Positions 1-7,723 of a stretch of 14,826 nucleotides of DNA are shown here, piece after piece. This DNA is from CAYYBZ01 sp964470285 [NCBI: uncultured Oligoflexia bacterium] (lineage in GTDB: Bacteria > Bdellovibrionota_G > CAYYBZ01). Position 1 is the stretch's first letter. Each line of letters opens with the position of its first letter. The stretch covers positions 1,401 to 16,226 of the forward strand of contig CAYYBZ010000006.1 in the NCBI GenBank assembly GCA_964470285.1, read 5' to 3'. Under the pieces are notes generated by a model, which saw nothing but the letters and a program-made list of their open reading frames with translations, searched no databases and had not been told where the DNA came from. The translations under genes were made by a program, and so were the position numbers.

Positions 1-78
1 AATGAGAAATTGACGGAACAATCAGAAGGCATAACGATACCGCAAGTATTAAGAAAAGATGTTTCAATAAGTGATTAG
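1..78 (+). CDS. C-terminal end of an unidentified protein (partial, cut by window start)
   Basis: Frame 1 is open from the first base to a TAG at 76-78 and gives 25 residues, ending in PQVLRKDVSISD. It has no start inside the window and shows no motif I recognise. Frame 1 being open over 25 codons is weak evidence on its own, so this could be chance. If real, the gene ends about 90 bp before the convergent transglutaminase gene ends at 171. Confidence 0.35.
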   Translation, partial: NEKLTEQSEGITIPQVLRKDVSISD

Positions 79-170
79 CAATATTTCTCATGGCTGTTAC
101 CGAGCCTTTGTCGTAAAATGCTATTATATTATTGAAATTTTTGCAATTCTTTGTAGGAGAAACTTGTTTT

Positions 171-2312
171 CTATAATGACTTAAGCCTTTCAATATCCCT
201 GTTTATACTTTCCCCGGCTTTTTCCGAAAGTCTTCTTCCTCCGAATCTTACAATGTAGTAATGCTTTGTAATGGATGATACGGCATTGAATTTTTCACCC
301 TTTGTGGTTAATATTTCATTAGAGAACTCAAGCGGAGTATATGCTTTTTGTTTATGCATACCTTTTCTGGATAGTATTTTTAGCATTCTTGCATAAAATT
401 CAAAAGAGCTTCCCCTGTTTTCACGCGATTTGTATTTTTTGTTCCTTCTTGAGACAAATCTGAAATAAAGCAGCGCTATAACAGCTAAAATCAACACGAA
501 AGAGACTATCTGTTTCCAAATATCCCCGGCACCTTTTCTCAATCTTTCGCTTAAAGCTGTTTTCTTTTCGACCTTTGCCGTAGTTTTAAAATATTTACTG
601 ACTCCTGCAAAAAACAGCCTGGCATACCTGGCCTGAGCCCTTAAGTCGTAATCAATTACATATTTGTACCATCTAAGTTTGAGATAATCGTAATATTTTG
701 CAAAAGCACCGAATTTTCTGGTCGCAAACATTATGGCATCCTGCGACGACGGGGTGGGTTCAAAACGCATCCATCCGTTTCCGGCAATAAACCCTTCAAC
801 CCAGCTGTGAGCGTCCGACTGCCTTACAACGATATAGTTTCCTACATCATTAATATTTCCGCCCTTAAATCCCACGACGTTTCTTGAAGGAATTCCCGCA
901 TACCGCATCATTATTGACATGGCAGTTGAAAAAAGTTCGCAATGCCCTTTTCTTTTTTCAAAGAGAAAGACTTCCAGGGGTCTTTCGCTTTCTATATTTA
1001 TATCGGTTGCCGAGTACCTAAAATTATCACGCAGATATCCCTCCATTGCCTTTGCCTTTTCATAATCGTTGGTTAACCCGCGTGTAATTTCATCTACCAG
1101 ATTTGAAGTTCTTAAATCCCTGTAGGGAAGTTTAAGATAAGGCAGATCTTGAGGATATTCAACAGTTTCGGCCGAGTACTGATAACCTGTTTTTGAATTT
1201 AAATCCGAATAAGCAAAATAGTTCTGATCGGACGCAAGATCCGAGATAAAATAGCTGGTCAGGTATGGATCTACTTCTACTCCTATTTCTTTTCTGATGA
1301 AACGCTCGATTTTAAGCTTTTCCCATCTGATTATCTTCATTTCGTCCGCTGCAAATACGATTCTGGTTTCCATGGGTTCCAGAAATATTTTTTGTCTGAA
1401 CAGATCGCTTCCTGAAGATACATTTGTAAGTTCTATCTTTCCTGTCAGCACATCGATGAGTTTTTTATCACGCTTATTTGAAGAATGGCTCCATCTGCGT
1501 CCGTCATATGAATCGAAAGCCGTTCCTCTCCAGTAAACTTTATTAAGGAAGTCTTTGTTAAGATGCCCGGATTGAGTTTCTACACGCATGACTATCGTCG
1601 AGTTAGTCATGATTGAACCTATCGAGCCGAGATCAATTTCCTCGGAGAAACCCGCCATACTTTTTCTGGATCCTATTTTTTTATAAAAGAACCCCAGACT
1701 CATGCGGGGGAAAATAAAGAAAATTACGGAACTTGAAATAATCAGTATTAATGAAAGTATGGATGTCGCCAGCAGAAATTTTCTTGTAATGATCTTTCTG
1801 GACTTATAGAAATCAACCTTGTTTTCCGGATTATTCCCCAGAGATTCTTCATACTGTGCCTTAAGGTTGTAAAGAGTAAGCGTCCATGTTGCAATGATTA
1901 TATAGAGCAGAAAAGGTATGGCGAATGAAACACTTTCCGTAAGAATTGACGAACTCAAAAGGTTGATAAAACTCAGAATATAAAGCTGGAAATAATCCCT
2001 GTTTGTTTTAAGGTTTAACAGCCTCACTATGAGGAGATAAACCGTAAAGTTAATTCCCTCTCCTATCAGATCGCCCGATCTGAAGAAAACTTCAAAAGCA
2101 ACGTAAATAAAGTATATAACGGTTATCGTGTTCCACACCCACCGGGGAAACTCAAGCTTAAACGGCATATCATCCCTTCGCCATGAGTAATAAATGATAA
2201 GAATAAAGAAAAGGGTAAAGGGTATGGAAAAGAATCCTGTAATCACAAGCGAAGAAAAACCGCATAGAACCAGCAAGTATGATGAAAGTTTAAAATATGC
2301 ACTAAAGTTCAA
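171..2312 (-). CDS. TgpA-like membrane transglutaminase (DUF3488 / transglutaminase core / DUF4129)
   Basis: This 713-residue inner-membrane protein has the TgpA layout. The N-terminal half carries about six hydrophobic helices (roughly residues 12-42, 61-78, 88-98, 107-124, 128-148 and 178-202). A large extracytoplasmic part follows, with a transglutaminase-like core at about 405-525. A single helix lies at about 602-619, and a cytoplasmic DUF4129-like tail at about 636-700. The presumed catalytic Cys458 is in GHCELF and His502 is in DAHSWVE. The position usually held by Asp is Glu518, in WMRFEPTP. The start is a TTG (2312-2310) behind a strong Shine-Dalgarno GAAGGAGA at 2328-2321 with an 8-nt spacer. 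It overlaps the end of the upstream DUF58 gene by 11 nt, which suggests translational coupling. In Pseudomonas aeruginosa TgpA is a periplasmic-facing transglutaminase-fold protein of unclear substrate. Whether this copy cross-links, hydrolyses or transfers is unknown. The family call is firm and the function is not. Confidence 0.88.
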   Translation of the reverse strand: MNFSAYFKLSSYLLVLCGFSSLVITGFFSIPFTLFFILIIYYSWRRDDMPFKLEFPRWVWNTITVIYFIYVAFEVFFRSGDLIGEGINFTVYLLIVRLLNLKTNRDYFQLYILSFINLLSSSILTESVSFAIPFLLYIIIATWTLTLYNLKAQYEESLGNNPENKVDFYKSRKIITRKFLLATSILSLILIISSSVIFFIFPRMSLGFFYKKIGSRKSMAGFSEEIDLGSIGSIMTNSTIVMRVETQSGHLNKDFLNKVYWRGTAFDSYDGRRWSHSSNKRDKKLIDVLTGKIELTNVSSGSDLFRQKIFLEPMETRIVFAADEMKIIRWEKLKIERFIRKEIGVEVDPYLTSYFISDLASDQNYFAYSDLNSKTGYQYSAETVEYPQDLPYLKLPYRDLRTSNLVDEITRGLTNDYEKAKAMEGYLRDNFRYSATDINIESERPLEVFLFEKRKGHCELFSTAMSIMMRYAGIPSRNVVGFKGGNINDVGNYIVVRQSDAHSWVEGFIAGNGWMRFEPTPSSQDAIMFATRKFGAFAKYYDYLKLRWYKYVIDYDLRAQARYARLFFAGVSKYFKTTAKVEKKTALSERLRKGAGDIWKQIVSFVLILAVIALLYFRFVSRRNKKYKSRENRGSSFEFYARMLKILSRKGMHKQKAYTPLEFSNEILTTKGEKFNAVSSITKHYYIVRFGGRRLSEKAGESINRDIERLKSL

Positions 2313-3432
2313 GGGGTTTTTCTCCTTCTACATCCCTGCTTATAAGAACGGATTCATAATTATCCCTGTCTATTATAAGGCCCAAATTCTCTATAGACAG
2401 TCTTGTGTTTTTTACGGAAATATTTGTAATAAGAATATGCATGCTTCCGCCGTCAACGGGTGAACCTATAGAATCAGAATTTTTTATAAAATCTTCGTCG
2501 GTAAGAAGCGCAAGGTTCTTTAAGTAACTGCTAATATAACCCCTTCCTTCAGAGCCTGCGGGTTTTCCGTTAACCGTCAGGACAACTTCGTAGTTTTCTC
2601 TTATTAAAAAAATTATCATTGATGCACATATTGATATGAGTTTTTCTGTCATAGTTTTTTGTGATTTCTTCTGAAAAACTCCGGCCCTGCTTATATCCCT
2701 GTGAACCAGATTCAAATCGACCACGACGCTCATTTTTTTCTCGGATTCAAATTCCTTGACCATCCACTGACCCTTTTTAGCCGTTGATTTCCAGTGTATC
2801 AGCCTGGCATCGTCTCCGTACAAATAACTTCTAAGACCCCAGGGATTTACACCTACGCCCTTATTCCCTGACAGATACTCTCCATGAAAAAGCTGACTCG
2901 CCTTTATGAACCCTTTTAAATCTATAATTTCCGGGTAAACCAACACTTCTTCTTCCTGTTTCAAAAAATCTGTTTTCTGAATAAGTCCGAACGGAAATTT
3001 TGTGAGAATTTCAAAACCGTAATACTTCTTCCATCCTCTTTCCAGAAACTTTGAAAAATAGAAGATATCATGCCTGCCCTGTGGAGGGATCTTTACTATA
3101 AATCTTGTATTTTTCCCTCTCTGCTGTCCGATATCATCAACGGTCAACGAATATGAAGGTACGCGTTTTTTACGGTTCTCCACATTCACCTTTACCGGAA
3201 AATAAGAATTTGCGGTAATCTCCTGGGGAATTTCACGTTTTACCCTTAATCTTCTCATTGAGCTGTCTGATAAAATTCCCGACATAAGTATAAAACTGAG
3301 CATCATGCCGAAAAGCAGATATAAAAGATTATTCCCTGTATTAAGGCCCGCTATTCCTATTCCAAGCGTAATAAGCATGAACGAATAGCCCGCTTTTGTT
3401 ATCTTAAATTTACGCTTAGGAAAATTAAACAT
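2302..3432 (-). CDS. DUF58 domain membrane-anchored protein of a MoxR operon
   Basis: The protein has 376 residues. Two hydrophobic helices near the N terminus (about 15-31 and 34-53) form a hairpin anchor. A beta-rich segment follows (about 65-165), and then the DUF58 signature at about 197-230: LRSYLYGDDARLIHWKSTAK leading into the KEFE segment. The hydrophobic strand just after it (SVVVDLN, 235-241) would be the first strand of a von Willebrand A-like fold, but the metal-site DxSxS sequence is not there. DUF58 proteins are regularly encoded beside moxR ATPases and are thought to be their partners or clients; no enzymatic activity is established. The ATG at 3432 lies 1 nt after the moxR stop and no clear Shine-Dalgarno is visible, so translation probably depends on coupling with moxR. 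The 3' end overlaps the transglutaminase gene by 11 nt. The family assignment is reliable. Confidence 0.88.
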   Translation of the reverse strand: MFNFPKRKFKITKAGYSFMLITLGIGIAGLNTGNNLLYLLFGMMLSFILMSGILSDSSMRRLRVKREIPQEITANSYFPVKVNVENRKKRVPSYSLTVDDIGQQRGKNTRFIVKIPPQGRHDIFYFSKFLERGWKKYYGFEILTKFPFGLIQKTDFLKQEEEVLVYPEIIDLKGFIKASQLFHGEYLSGNKGVGVNPWGLRSYLYGDDARLIHWKSTAKKGQWMVKEFESEKKMSVVVDLNLVHRDISRAGVFQKKSQKTMTEKLISICASMIIFLIRENYEVVLTVNGKPAGSEGRGYISSYLKNLALLTDEDFIKNSDSIGSPVDGGSMHILITNISVKNTRLSIENLGLIIDRDNYESVLISRDVEGEKPLEL

Positions 3433-3433
3433 C

Positions 3434-4378
3434 TTACAGTGGAACTTCTACACGGCTCAGTATTTCTTCCAGTATTACTTCGGCTCCTCTATGGTCTCTT
3501 CTGGCTCCGTGTTCGTATCTTGAGCTCACAATCAACCTGTGCCCTAAAACCGGAACCGCCAGCGATTTGATATCATCGGGTGTACAGAAGTCCCTGTTTT
3601 CCACAAGGGCCTTTGCCTGAACCGCCCTGTACAAGGCAAGCGTACCTCTCGGACTTACACCCAACTCGAGATTTCTGCTCACCCTTGTTTCTTCGACAAT
3701 AGAGAGAATATATCCGACAAGACTCTCATCGACCCTGATTCCATCAAGGGCTTTTTGCATTTTTAAAATATCTTCATGTAAAAAAACGGCTTCGAGATTC
3801 GGCTCAAAGTTCGAAAAATCCTTTGTTTTGACAATCTCTTTTTCGCTGAGCTGCGAAGGATAACCCATTTTTATTTTCATTAAAAACCTGTCGAGCTGGG
3901 ATTCAGGAAGAGGATACGTTCCGTGAAACTCAATGGGGTTCTGTGTAGCAATAACCATAAACGGATCCGGAAGTGAATAGGTCTGGGTTTCAATGCTGAC
4001 CTTGGAATCCTGCATTGCCTCTAAAAGCGAGCTCTGTGTCTTGGGAGTCGTTCTGTTGATTTCGTCAGCCAAAACAATATTTGCGAATATGGGACCCTGC
4101 TTGAATATGAACTGATTATTTTTCTGATCAAAAACCAGAACTCCGAGTATATCCGATGGTAAAAGATCGCTAGTGAATTGGATACGGTTATAAGTACATT
4201 TAATTGACTTTGCCAATGCAAGGGCAAGCGTAGTCTTACCTATTCCCGGAACATCTTCTATCAGCAGATGACCTTTGGCAAGAAGAGTAATAATGACGTT
4301 CTTTATTACATCTTCTTTCCCGATTATAATTTTAGAAATATTCTTTATTAGAATGTTTATTTCATTTTGATAGGCCAT
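3434..4378 (-). CDS. moxR: MoxR-family AAA+ ATPase
   Basis: The protein has 314 residues, the usual length for MoxR. Visible elements are Walker A in EDVPGIGKTT (41-50), Walker B in IVLADEINR (101-109), the arginine-rich TPKTQSSLLEAM segment after it (111-122), sensor 1 in ATQNP (144-148), the SQLDRF box (160-165) and sensor 2 in GVSPRGTLAL (240-249). MoxR ATPases are cytoplasmic chaperone-like AAA+ machines that act on partner proteins, often with DUF58 or VWA domains. Here the partners are probably the two genes immediately downstream. ATG 4378 is preceded by GGGGGA (4388-4383) and by a near-consensus promoter, so this is the first gene of the operon. No BatA/BatB-type VWA genes follow, so this is the minimal moxR-DUF58-transglutaminase arrangement. 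Confidence 0.93.
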   Translation of the reverse strand: MAYQNEINILIKNISKIIIGKEDVIKNVIITLLAKGHLLIEDVPGIGKTTLALALAKSIKCTYNRIQFTSDLLPSDILGVLVFDQKNNQFIFKQGPIFANIVLADEINRTTPKTQSSLLEAMQDSKVSIETQTYSLPDPFMVIATQNPIEFHGTYPLPESQLDRFLMKIKMGYPSQLSEKEIVKTKDFSNFEPNLEAVFLHEDILKMQKALDGIRVDESLVGYILSIVEETRVSRNLELGVSPRGTLALYRAVQAKALVENRDFCTPDDIKSLAVPVLGHRLIVSSRYEHGARRDHRGAEVILEEILSRVEVPL

Positions 4379-4397
4379 AGTGTCCCCCGGTTTGAAA

Positions 4398-4426
4398 ATT
4401 ATACATGCCGGAGCTTTTCAGGTCAA
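4398..4426 (-). promoter_or_regulatory. sigma70-type promoter for the moxR operon
   Basis: Read on the minus strand, TTGACC (4426-4421) is followed by exactly 17 nt and then TATAAT (4403-4398). This matches the -35/-10 consensus at 11 of 12 positions. The predicted transcript starts near 4391, giving a leader of about 12 nt that contains the GGGGGA ribosome-binding site of moxR. Confidence 0.75.
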
Positions 4427-4448
4427 AACAACTATATCCAAAATAACT

Positions 4449-4477
4449 TTGTACAGCCTGTCTTTTTCGGTTAAAAT
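4449..4477 (+). promoter_or_regulatory. probable promoter for the lipoprotein-barrel operon
   Basis: TTGTAC (4449-4454), a 17-nt spacer and TAAAAT (4472-4477) suggest a sigma70-type promoter with a weak -35 and a good -10. The predicted start near 4484 leaves a leader of about 37 nt before ATG 4521. It lies 22 bp from the opposing moxR -35 element, so the two promoters stand back to back. It also argues against translation starts at 4380 and 4476, which would lie upstream of the transcript start. Confidence 0.5.
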
Positions 4478-4520
4478 GCTTGAGAATATTAACCTTTTAA
4501 ACATCCGCTGGAAGATTTTT

Positions 4521-5297
4521 ATGAAAAGTTTTTTACGAAATTTTACCGGTTGCATTGCCGGGATTTTTTTATTAATCCCTGTTTTTCTATCCTGCGATTC
4601 CGGCCTTAAGGGTCAGCTTGAATATGCCGATTTTCTTTTAGATGAAGGTAAATTCTCCGATGCCATAACGCTGCTGACAATTCTAGATGACAAGTATCCG
4701 GATAACCGTGACGTTAAATCCAAGCTGGGTTCTGCACATCTTGCACATGCGCTTCTTGATGAAGGCGCCACTTATCTCTCACTGGTAGCGGATTATTTTG
4801 AAGAAACTACCGAAGGGAACGAGTTTAAGCAGTTCTCTGATAAATCTCCGAATCTAACACAGGTAGAGATTGTCGAGCTTGGGCTGGCCAGAAAAATCCT
4901 GAGTGAGCAGATTCCGGACGATCAAAAACGCGAGGGCGAATGGCTTCAGCTGGGTTTTGCCAGGCTGATGGAAATTAATGCTATAGGTGTAGTTAAAACC
5001 GGGGCGCTAAGCGAAGACAAAGTATGCAATGCGGCTCCCGACGACCCTTCCTTTTCCGCCGACGGTATACCCGATGATTATGATTCCGATGCCCTGACTC
5101 AGAAGGAATCCGAACAATTCAATGAAAACGCTCAACGTGCAGGAAATGATTTTGAAAATGCGGGCCTGTCAAGAGACATGGGAATAATTAAGACCGTTGA
5201 AAGAATTGCACAAGGCATAAGTAATTTCGGCAGCGTTCAGGCATATCTTGACGATCAGTACGGAGTCGGAACACCCTGTCCGCCTGCAACCCCTTAA
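4521..5297 (+). CDS. predicted lipoprotein with one TPR-like unit, unknown function
   Basis: From ATG 4521 the product has 258 residues. It begins with a basic MKSFLR segment and a hydrophobic stretch ending in VFLSC, so Cys25 is the probable lipidated residue. The -3 residue is Phe, slightly off the usual lipobox. Residues about 34-67 (YADFLLDEGKFSDAITLLTI and after) look like one TPR or half-TPR helix pair. The rest is mostly helical. An acidic stretch DGIPDDYDSD (181-190) resembles a single thrombospondin-type-3 or calcium-loop motif. Two further cysteines (169 and 253) could pair. The frame stays open upstream to a GTG at 4380. I chose 4521 because GGAAG (4510-4514) sits 6 nt before it, the lipoprotein signal begins there, and the predicted promoter overlaps the upstream alternatives. 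The barrel gene starts 12 nt after the stop, so the two are probably co-transcribed. I do not recognise the family beyond this; a TPR lipoprotein acting with the barrel is an inference. Confidence 0.72.
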   Translation: MKSFLRNFTGCIAGIFLLIPVFLSCDSGLKGQLEYADFLLDEGKFSDAITLLTILDDKYPDNRDVKSKLGSAHLAHALLDEGATYLSLVADYFEETTEGNEFKQFSDKSPNLTQVEIVELGLARKILSEQIPDDQKREGEWLQLGFARLMEINAIGVVKTGALSEDKVCNAAPDDPSFSADGIPDDYDSDALTQKESEQFNENAQRAGNDFENAGLSRDMGIIKTVERIAQGISNFGSVQAYLDDQYGVGTPCPPATP

Positions 5298-5309
5298 CCG
5301 GAGAAGTTA

Positions 5310-6506
5310 ATGATGCTTTTGAGAAAAATAGCTGTTTTATCCTCGATATCACTTGCGTTGATTATTCTCTTAACCGACAACACACCCGCACAAACTAGCA
5401 TTCCGCAGGAAACCCCCGCTTTAAACCGCAGCGTAAGAGCCCTGGGAATGGGTAATGCCTTTATCGCATCAAAAGGAAACGAATATTCACCTTTTTATAA
5501 CCCGGCAGGCTTAAACGATATCGAAGAGGGCCGTTTTAAATTTTTCAGCCCGACAGCCGAATTTTCGCTTGGCGGTATCAGACTTATAAAGGATGCGAAA
5601 AATCTTAATAATTCACTAAGCGATGCCGCTAATGACGCCGACAAGATAAGGATTCTGGACGAATTTGTGCAGAAAAACATCGGAAATTTCCAATACGTTA
5701 GATACGAAATGGATCTTTTCAGCTATTCACGAAAGAATTTTGCCGCCGGCATCATTATCGACGAAAGGATGACATTTTCTTTCAGAGACCAGACATTTAC
5801 AAATTTCGACATACGCAATATCGGAGATGCCGTATTTTATGTAGCAGGATCTTACGGTTTTTGGGGAAAACTGTTACAGGTAGGAGTAACATTAAAACCC
5901 ACTTTCAGATTCGCCATTAACGACAAGATTACTTACGATACGATTGTAGGTTCAAGCACTATAAGCTTCGGAGACAGATTCAAAAGCGTATATAAAGACT
6001 GGAAATTCGGATTCGGAGCGGATCTGGGCCTAAAAACAGATTTACTCTTTCCGGCGTTAAAAGATAATGAAGTTTTCATGAAATTCCATGACAGGCTGAA
6101 ACCTACCATAGCCCTAACCTGGCAGGATATAGGAAGTCCTTTTCCCAAAACTAAAACAACCGACTCCGGAGCCGTTATTGGTTTTGTCGAAAATTCTCAA
6201 ACCGTTAATCTGGGATTTGCCATTCACCCCAAAATTTCATTTTTTGACACTACGTTTGAGGCGGATTTCAGACAGATAAACAACAATGTTTCAGTATTTA
6301 ACAAAATTCATCTGGGAGCTGAATTCAGGTTTCCGTGGGTTTTTGCCCTCCGAATGGGTGTTCACCAGGGAAGAATCTCGGGCGGTGCAAGCGTAGACCT
6401 AAAATATCTGATAATCGACTTTGCCACATATGCAGAGGAAAGCGGAATTTACGGACATAGAAAAGGCGACCGAAGAATAGCGGCTACTATTAATTTCGGC
6501 ATTTGA
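5310..6506 (+). CDS. predicted outer-membrane beta-barrel, UPF0164/PorV-like (FadL-type) family
   Basis: The protein has 398 residues, with a signal peptide at about 1-28 (hydrophobic ISLALIILL, then a TPAQ cleavage region). The mature N terminus carries the hallmark SVRALGMGNAFIASKGNEY followed by FYNPAGL (41-68), typical of the UPF0164/PorV/FadL-like barrels. The rest alternates short amphipathic strands such as YVAGSYGFWG and KIHLGAEFRF. It ends in RIAATINFGI, a C-terminal strand with the aromatic expected of a BAM-recognised barrel. GGAG at 5300-5303 serves either of two adjacent ATG codons (5310 or 5313). PorV itself is a type IX secretion component in Bacteroidota. Many relatives elsewhere are only known as outer-membrane proteins, so I would not assign a secretion role. 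It follows the lipoprotein gene by 12 nt and converges on ispG with a 4-bp gap and no visible terminator. Confidence 0.78.
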   Translation: MMLLRKIAVLSSISLALIILLTDNTPAQTSIPQETPALNRSVRALGMGNAFIASKGNEYSPFYNPAGLNDIEEGRFKFFSPTAEFSLGGIRLIKDAKNLNNSLSDAANDADKIRILDEFVQKNIGNFQYVRYEMDLFSYSRKNFAAGIIIDERMTFSFRDQTFTNFDIRNIGDAVFYVAGSYGFWGKLLQVGVTLKPTFRFAINDKITYDTIVGSSTISFGDRFKSVYKDWKFGFGADLGLKTDLLFPALKDNEVFMKFHDRLKPTIALTWQDIGSPFPKTKTTDSGAVIGFVENSQTVNLGFAIHPKISFFDTTFEADFRQINNNVSVFNKIHLGAEFRFPWVFALRMGVHQGRISGGASVDLKYLIIDFATYAEESGIYGHRKGDRRIAATINFGI

Positions 6507-6510
6507 TTCT

Positions 6511-7575
6511 TCACTTCTTTGCGAGATCCCGTGCTCTTTCAATAAGAATCTTTTCTAAAGCACAAGCGGGGAGTTTTTTAACTATTTTACCTTTTTCAAA
6601 AAGGACGGACTTACCCTTGCTGCCTGCAATTCCTACATCGGCATGAGACGCCTCTCCCGGCCCGTTAACTATGCATCCCATAACAGCCACATTTAAGGGT
6701 TTTTCTATATTTGAGAGTTCCCTTTCAATTCTTTTTGCGGTCTTTATAACATCGAAAGATTTTCTGGAACATGTGGGACAGGAGATTACTGTCACTCCGC
6801 GCTTTCGAAGACCCAGCGATTTGAGTATCTCATAGGCTACGTTGACTTCTCTTACCGGATCATCACTTAATGAAACTCTTATGGTATCACCTATTCCTTC
6901 ACTTAAAAGAATCCCCAGAGCAACCGAGGAACGTACGCTGCCCGATAAAAGAGTACCCGCTTCGGTCACTCCGATATGCAAAGGACAGTCAGAGAGATTT
7001 GAAAAAAGCCTGTTAGCCTCTACGGTTTGAAGGGGATCAGAAGATTTAATGGAAACTTTTGTGTTAAAAAATTCATTTGATTCAAAAAATTCGATTAAAT
7101 CCAGCGCCGAATCGACAAGACCCTTAACTGTAACTTTTCCTCTATTAGATCTGAACTTTTGATGCAGGCTGCCCGAATTCACTCCTATTCTGATACATGT
7201 ATTTCGGTCTTTTGCGGCTTTAAGTAAATCCTTCAGGCCCGCTTTAGAACCTATGTTTCCGGGATTGATTCTTATACCCTGAGCTCCTCTTTTAACTGCT
7301 TCAAGGGCAAAAGCCGGATTAAAATGAATATCTGCAATCAGAGGGATGTTTACGGATTTGAGTATTTTCACGTAAGCGTCCAGGGATTTTCTGTCAGGAA
7401 CAGCCACTCTTCCCAACTCACAGCCGTTCTTCACAAGCCTGTTGATCTGACTAACTGTTGTCTTAATGTTGGCCGTTTCTGTTGAATTCATCGACTGAAC
7501 CCGGATCGGATTGTTGCCGCCGAGTTTTAATTTACCGACGTTGATTACCCTGGTTTTTTTTCTTTTAATGTTCAT
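6511..7575 (-). CDS. ispG: 4-hydroxy-3-methylbut-2-en-1-yl diphosphate synthase (IspG/GcpE)
   Basis: IspG converts 2-C-methyl-D-erythritol 2,4-cyclodiphosphate to HMBPP in the MEP isoprenoid pathway, using a [4Fe-4S] cluster and an external electron donor. From ATG 7575 the product has 354 residues, which fits the short bacterial form without the large insert of plant enzymes. The TIM-barrel half shows PIRVQSMN (23-30), VPDRKS, ADIHFNP (81-87) and GIRINPGNIG (100-109). The C-terminal cluster domain has CPTC (Cys266, Cys269) and MGCIVNGPGE (Cys301, Glu308), so all four expected cluster ligands are present. The frame is open to a TTG at 7611, but that codon lies inside the predicted promoter. 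ATG 7575 also aligns with the usual KRKKTRVINVG start region. No Shine-Dalgarno precedes it. The gene stands alone, divergent from the TPR gene and convergent with the barrel gene. Confidence 0.95.
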   Translation of the reverse strand: MNIKRKKTRVINVGKLKLGGNNPIRVQSMNSTETANIKTTVSQINRLVKNGCELGRVAVPDRKSLDAYVKILKSVNIPLIADIHFNPAFALEAVKRGAQGIRINPGNIGSKAGLKDLLKAAKDRNTCIRIGVNSGSLHQKFRSNRGKVTVKGLVDSALDLIEFFESNEFFNTKVSIKSSDPLQTVEANRLFSNLSDCPLHIGVTEAGTLLSGSVRSSVALGILLSEGIGDTIRVSLSDDPVREVNVAYEILKSLGLRKRGVTVISCPTCSRKSFDVIKTAKRIERELSNIEKPLNVAVMGCIVNGPGEASHADVGIAGSKGKSVLFEKGKIVKKLPACALEKILIERARDLAKK

Positions 7576-7595
7576 GATATTAAATGTCTGAGCAT

Positions 7596-7624
7596 GATAT
7601 ACGCTTGGCAAAAGGATTTTTCAA
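7596..7624 (-). promoter_or_regulatory. probable ispG promoter
   Basis: On the minus strand TTGAAA (7624-7619), exactly 17 nt and TATATC (7601-7596) match the sigma70 pattern well. Transcription would begin near 7589, only about 13 nt before the ATG at 7575. The mRNA would have a very short leader without a visible Shine-Dalgarno. Confidence 0.55.
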
Positions 7625-7691
7625 CCCTTAAAAGCTTATAACCATTCGAGATTTCAAAAAAACTAGTGTAAATGCCCGAAATCAACTATAT

Positions 7692-7697
7692 TATAAT
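7692..7697 (+). promoter_or_regulatory. possible -10 element for the 7724 operon
   Basis: A perfect TATAAT lies 26 nt before ATG 7724 in the ispG/TPR divergent region, placing a start near 7704 with a leader of about 20 nt. The -35 position (7669-7674, TAAATG) matches poorly, so an activator or a different sigma factor could be involved. In such A/T-rich DNA the hexamer could also be chance. Confidence 0.35.
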
Positions 7698-7723
7698 ATT
7701 GAACAAATATTCGCTTTTTCTAT

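Noticed and set aside
92-106. Possible terminator hairpin GGCT-loop-AGCC after the first partial frame
   Set aside because: The stem is only 4 bp and no T-tract follows. It does not qualify as an intrinsic terminator.
2194-2463. Plus-strand open frame across the DUF58/transglutaminase junction
   Set aside because: It is antisense to two well-supported overlapping genes and its product has no recognisable motif.
4380-4520. N-terminal extension of the lipoprotein gene from GTG 4380 or ATG 4476
   Set aside because: It would place a lipoprotein signal 15-47 residues inside the protein, overlaps the predicted promoters, and lacks a ribosome-binding site. ATG 4521 has GGAAG 6 nt upstream.
6490-6530. 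Bidirectional terminator between the barrel gene and ispG
   Set aside because: The stop codons are 4 bp apart and I find no stable inverted repeat around them.
7576-7611. ispG start at TTG 7611
   Set aside because: It lies between the -35 and -10 elements of the predicted promoter, and the extra 12 residues do not fit the family N terminus.
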